A DNA stretch of 7,339 nt, taken from the NCBI GenBank assembly GCA_036821645.1, contig DAISJD010000141.1, forward strand, positions 1 through 7,339, written 5' to 3'. The position numbers were made by a program, and so were the translations under genes. This document shows, in pieces, positions 6,178 to 7,339 of the stretch. Every line of letters starts with the position of its first letter. The first letter of the stretch is position 1. Source of the stretch: DAISJD01 sp036821645 (GTDB lineage Bacteria > Pseudomonadota > Alphaproteobacteria > ATCC43930 > CGMCC-115725). The notes under the pieces are model-generated. The model saw only the letters and a program-made list of their open reading frames with translations. It searched no databases and had not been told where the DNA came from.

Positions 6178-7339
6178 ACGTGCACAGGCCCTTTGCCAAG
6201 ACAAAAATACCGAAGCCCCGCCCTGACGGCGGCCGCCTCGTCCAGCAGGCGATAGGGGTCGATCACAATGCGCCCGCGCATCCGGGCCGCAAGGTCAACC
6301 GGGTCGATCGCCCGAAATTCACGCCACGGCGTTGCGATCACCACAAGATCCGCCCCGCCGACCGCCGCCGCAACTCCGTCGACCCGCACCAAGCCTGCGC
6401 GCACCACCCCATCGGGCGGCACCGCCGGATCGTAGGCCGCAACCGAGATCCCGGGCCCAAGACCCGCGAGCAACGCCAAGGATGGGGCATTTTTGAGCGA
6501 GGCCGTATCCTCTTTATAGGCCAATCCCAGGAGACCGACCCGGCCTCTGTCGCCAAGATGGGTGCGCACCGTGCGCAGCAACCAATCCTTGCGATAGCGG
6601 CTATCGGCCAAAAACCCGGCGATCACGCCCGCCTCGGCACCGGTCTCAGCGGCCATGCGACAAACATTGACGAGATCCCGTTCGAGATTGCCCCCGGCAA
6701 TGCCCAAGCCCGGCTGAAGATAGGCATGAGGGCCGATGCGCCGATCCAATTTCAAGGCGGGAACGATTTCGCCCCAATCGGCCCCGACCCGCCCCGAAAG
6801 ATCGGCCAGAACATTGGCCACCGAAACCGACGCCACGAGACAGAGATTGATCGACAATTTGGCGAGTTCGGCACTTTCATACGCCATGGGCAGGATCGGG
6901 GCCTGAAACAGATCCAGAAACTCGGCGAGTGCTGACGGCACCGGGGCGGCGGCACGTGCTTGGCCCAGAATAATGCGTTCGGGATGAAGGGCGCGTTCCA
7001 TCGCACGACCGAAAATCAGGGTTTCCACCTGATAGAAGAGCCGGTCGGGGGAAAGGGACAAACTGCGCGTAAAGCCCGGCGGCACCTGACACAGCATGAC
7101 GAGACAGGCATCGGCCGCAAGATGGGGCTGGATCCGGGCGATCAGATCCCGCACCGGGGTAAGATCACTCTGCCCGGCATCGTCGGTCGGCACGTCGCGG
7201 GCGACATAGACGAGATCGCACGCGGCGAGTGCGGCGGGATCGATCGAAAAATCGATCCGGTCACGATTGCGGGCCAGCAAATCATCGAGATCCGGCTCGA
7301 CGACCGGCAGGGCGCCCGCCCCCATCCGGGCGACCAGGG
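6174..7339 (-). CDS. UDP-glucose/GDP-mannose dehydrogenase family protein lacking the catalytic Cys (5' end outside window)
   Basis: The frame is open to the window edge, so the first few dozen residues, with the Rossmann GxGxxG motif, are missing. An ATG at 7325 is internal: residues on both sides (LVAR before, VVEPDLDDLLA after) match the region that follows the first strands in this family. Counting from that Met, further landmarks are VARDVPTD (41-48), AELAKLSIN (152-160) with the conserved Lys and Asn of the central helix, VGLLGLAYKEDTASLKNAP (263-281) and VVIATPWREFR (328-338). Family members oxidise a sugar nucleotide C6 alcohol to a carboxylate in two NAD+-dependent steps through a cysteine in GFGGSCFPKD. 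Here the segment reads GLGIAGGNLERD (206-217), two residues longer and without Cys. Full oxidation to a uronic acid is therefore doubtful. It is the first visible gene of the operon. Confidence 0.88.
   Translation of the reverse strand, partial: LVARMGAGALPVVEPDLDDLLARNRDRIDFSIDPAALAACDLVYVARDVPTDDAGQSDLTPVRDLIARIQPHLAADACLVMLCQVPPGFTRSLSLSPDRLFYQVETLIFGRAMERALHPERIILGQARAAAPVPSALAEFLDLFQAPILPMAYESAELAKLSINLCLVASVSVANVLADLSGRVGADWGEIVPALKLDRRIGPHAYLQPGLGIAGGNLERDLVNVCRMAAETGAEAGVIAGFLADSRYRKDWLLRTVRTHLGDRGRVGLLGLAYKEDTASLKNAPSLALLAGLGPGISVAAYDPAVPPDGVVRAGLVRVDGVAAAVGGADLVVIATPWREFRAIDPVDLAARMRGRIVIDPYRLLDEAAAVRAGLRYFCLGKGPVHV

Noticed and set aside
7323..7325. ATG at 7325 as the true start of the dehydrogenase
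   Set aside because: The frame continues to the window edge with family-like residues, and the NAD-binding N-terminus would be missing; the real start is outside the window.

Overview
The window reads as accessory DNA from a GC-rich proteobacterium, probably an alphaproteobacterium. The basis is codon usage and protein style only; there is no rRNA or housekeeping marker to fix the taxon. It has two parts that converge on a hairpin near position 1150.

Left part (1-1119, + strand): the tail of a polymorphic-toxin locus. It opens with the last 31 codons of one immunity-like gene. Next comes an orphan toxin C-terminal module with no credible start, resembling the BECR-fold RNase domains of CdiA-type contact-dependent inhibition toxins. 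An intact immunity-like gene (643-1119) follows, and its C-terminus is nearly identical to the gene fragment at the window start. This is the layout expected where toxin/immunity cassettes are duplicated downstream of a large secreted toxin gene, which would lie left of the window. The immunity gene is visibly more AT-rich than the right-hand part.

Right part (7339-1228, - strand): one tightly packed seven-gene operon. In transcription order it encodes a UDP-glucose/GDP-mannose dehydrogenase family protein (5' end outside the window), an NAD-dependent epimerase/dehydratase, a class I SAM methyltransferase, the N- and C-terminal halves of a split transketolase, an AAC(3)-fold N-acyltransferase and a classical short-chain dehydrogenase. 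Three junctions are 4-bp start/stop overlaps (ATGA, ATGA, GTGA) and the others are 4-33 bp gaps, so this is one transcription and translation unit.

The gene mix points to synthesis of an unusual surface-polysaccharide or glycoconjugate sugar: oxidation and isomerisation of a nucleotide sugar, ketol transfer, methylation, acylation and ketone reduction. Two enzymes lack textbook catalytic residues. The dehydrogenase has Gly-Gly-Asn where the catalytic Cys motif belongs, and the epimerase has HxxxH in place of YxxxK. With the split transketolase present, this permits a speculative model: the dehydrogenase stops at a C6 aldehyde, and the transketolase extends that aldehyde by a two-carbon ketol unit to give a higher-carbon sugar. 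No tRNA, rRNA, CRISPR array, insertion sequence or integrase was seen.
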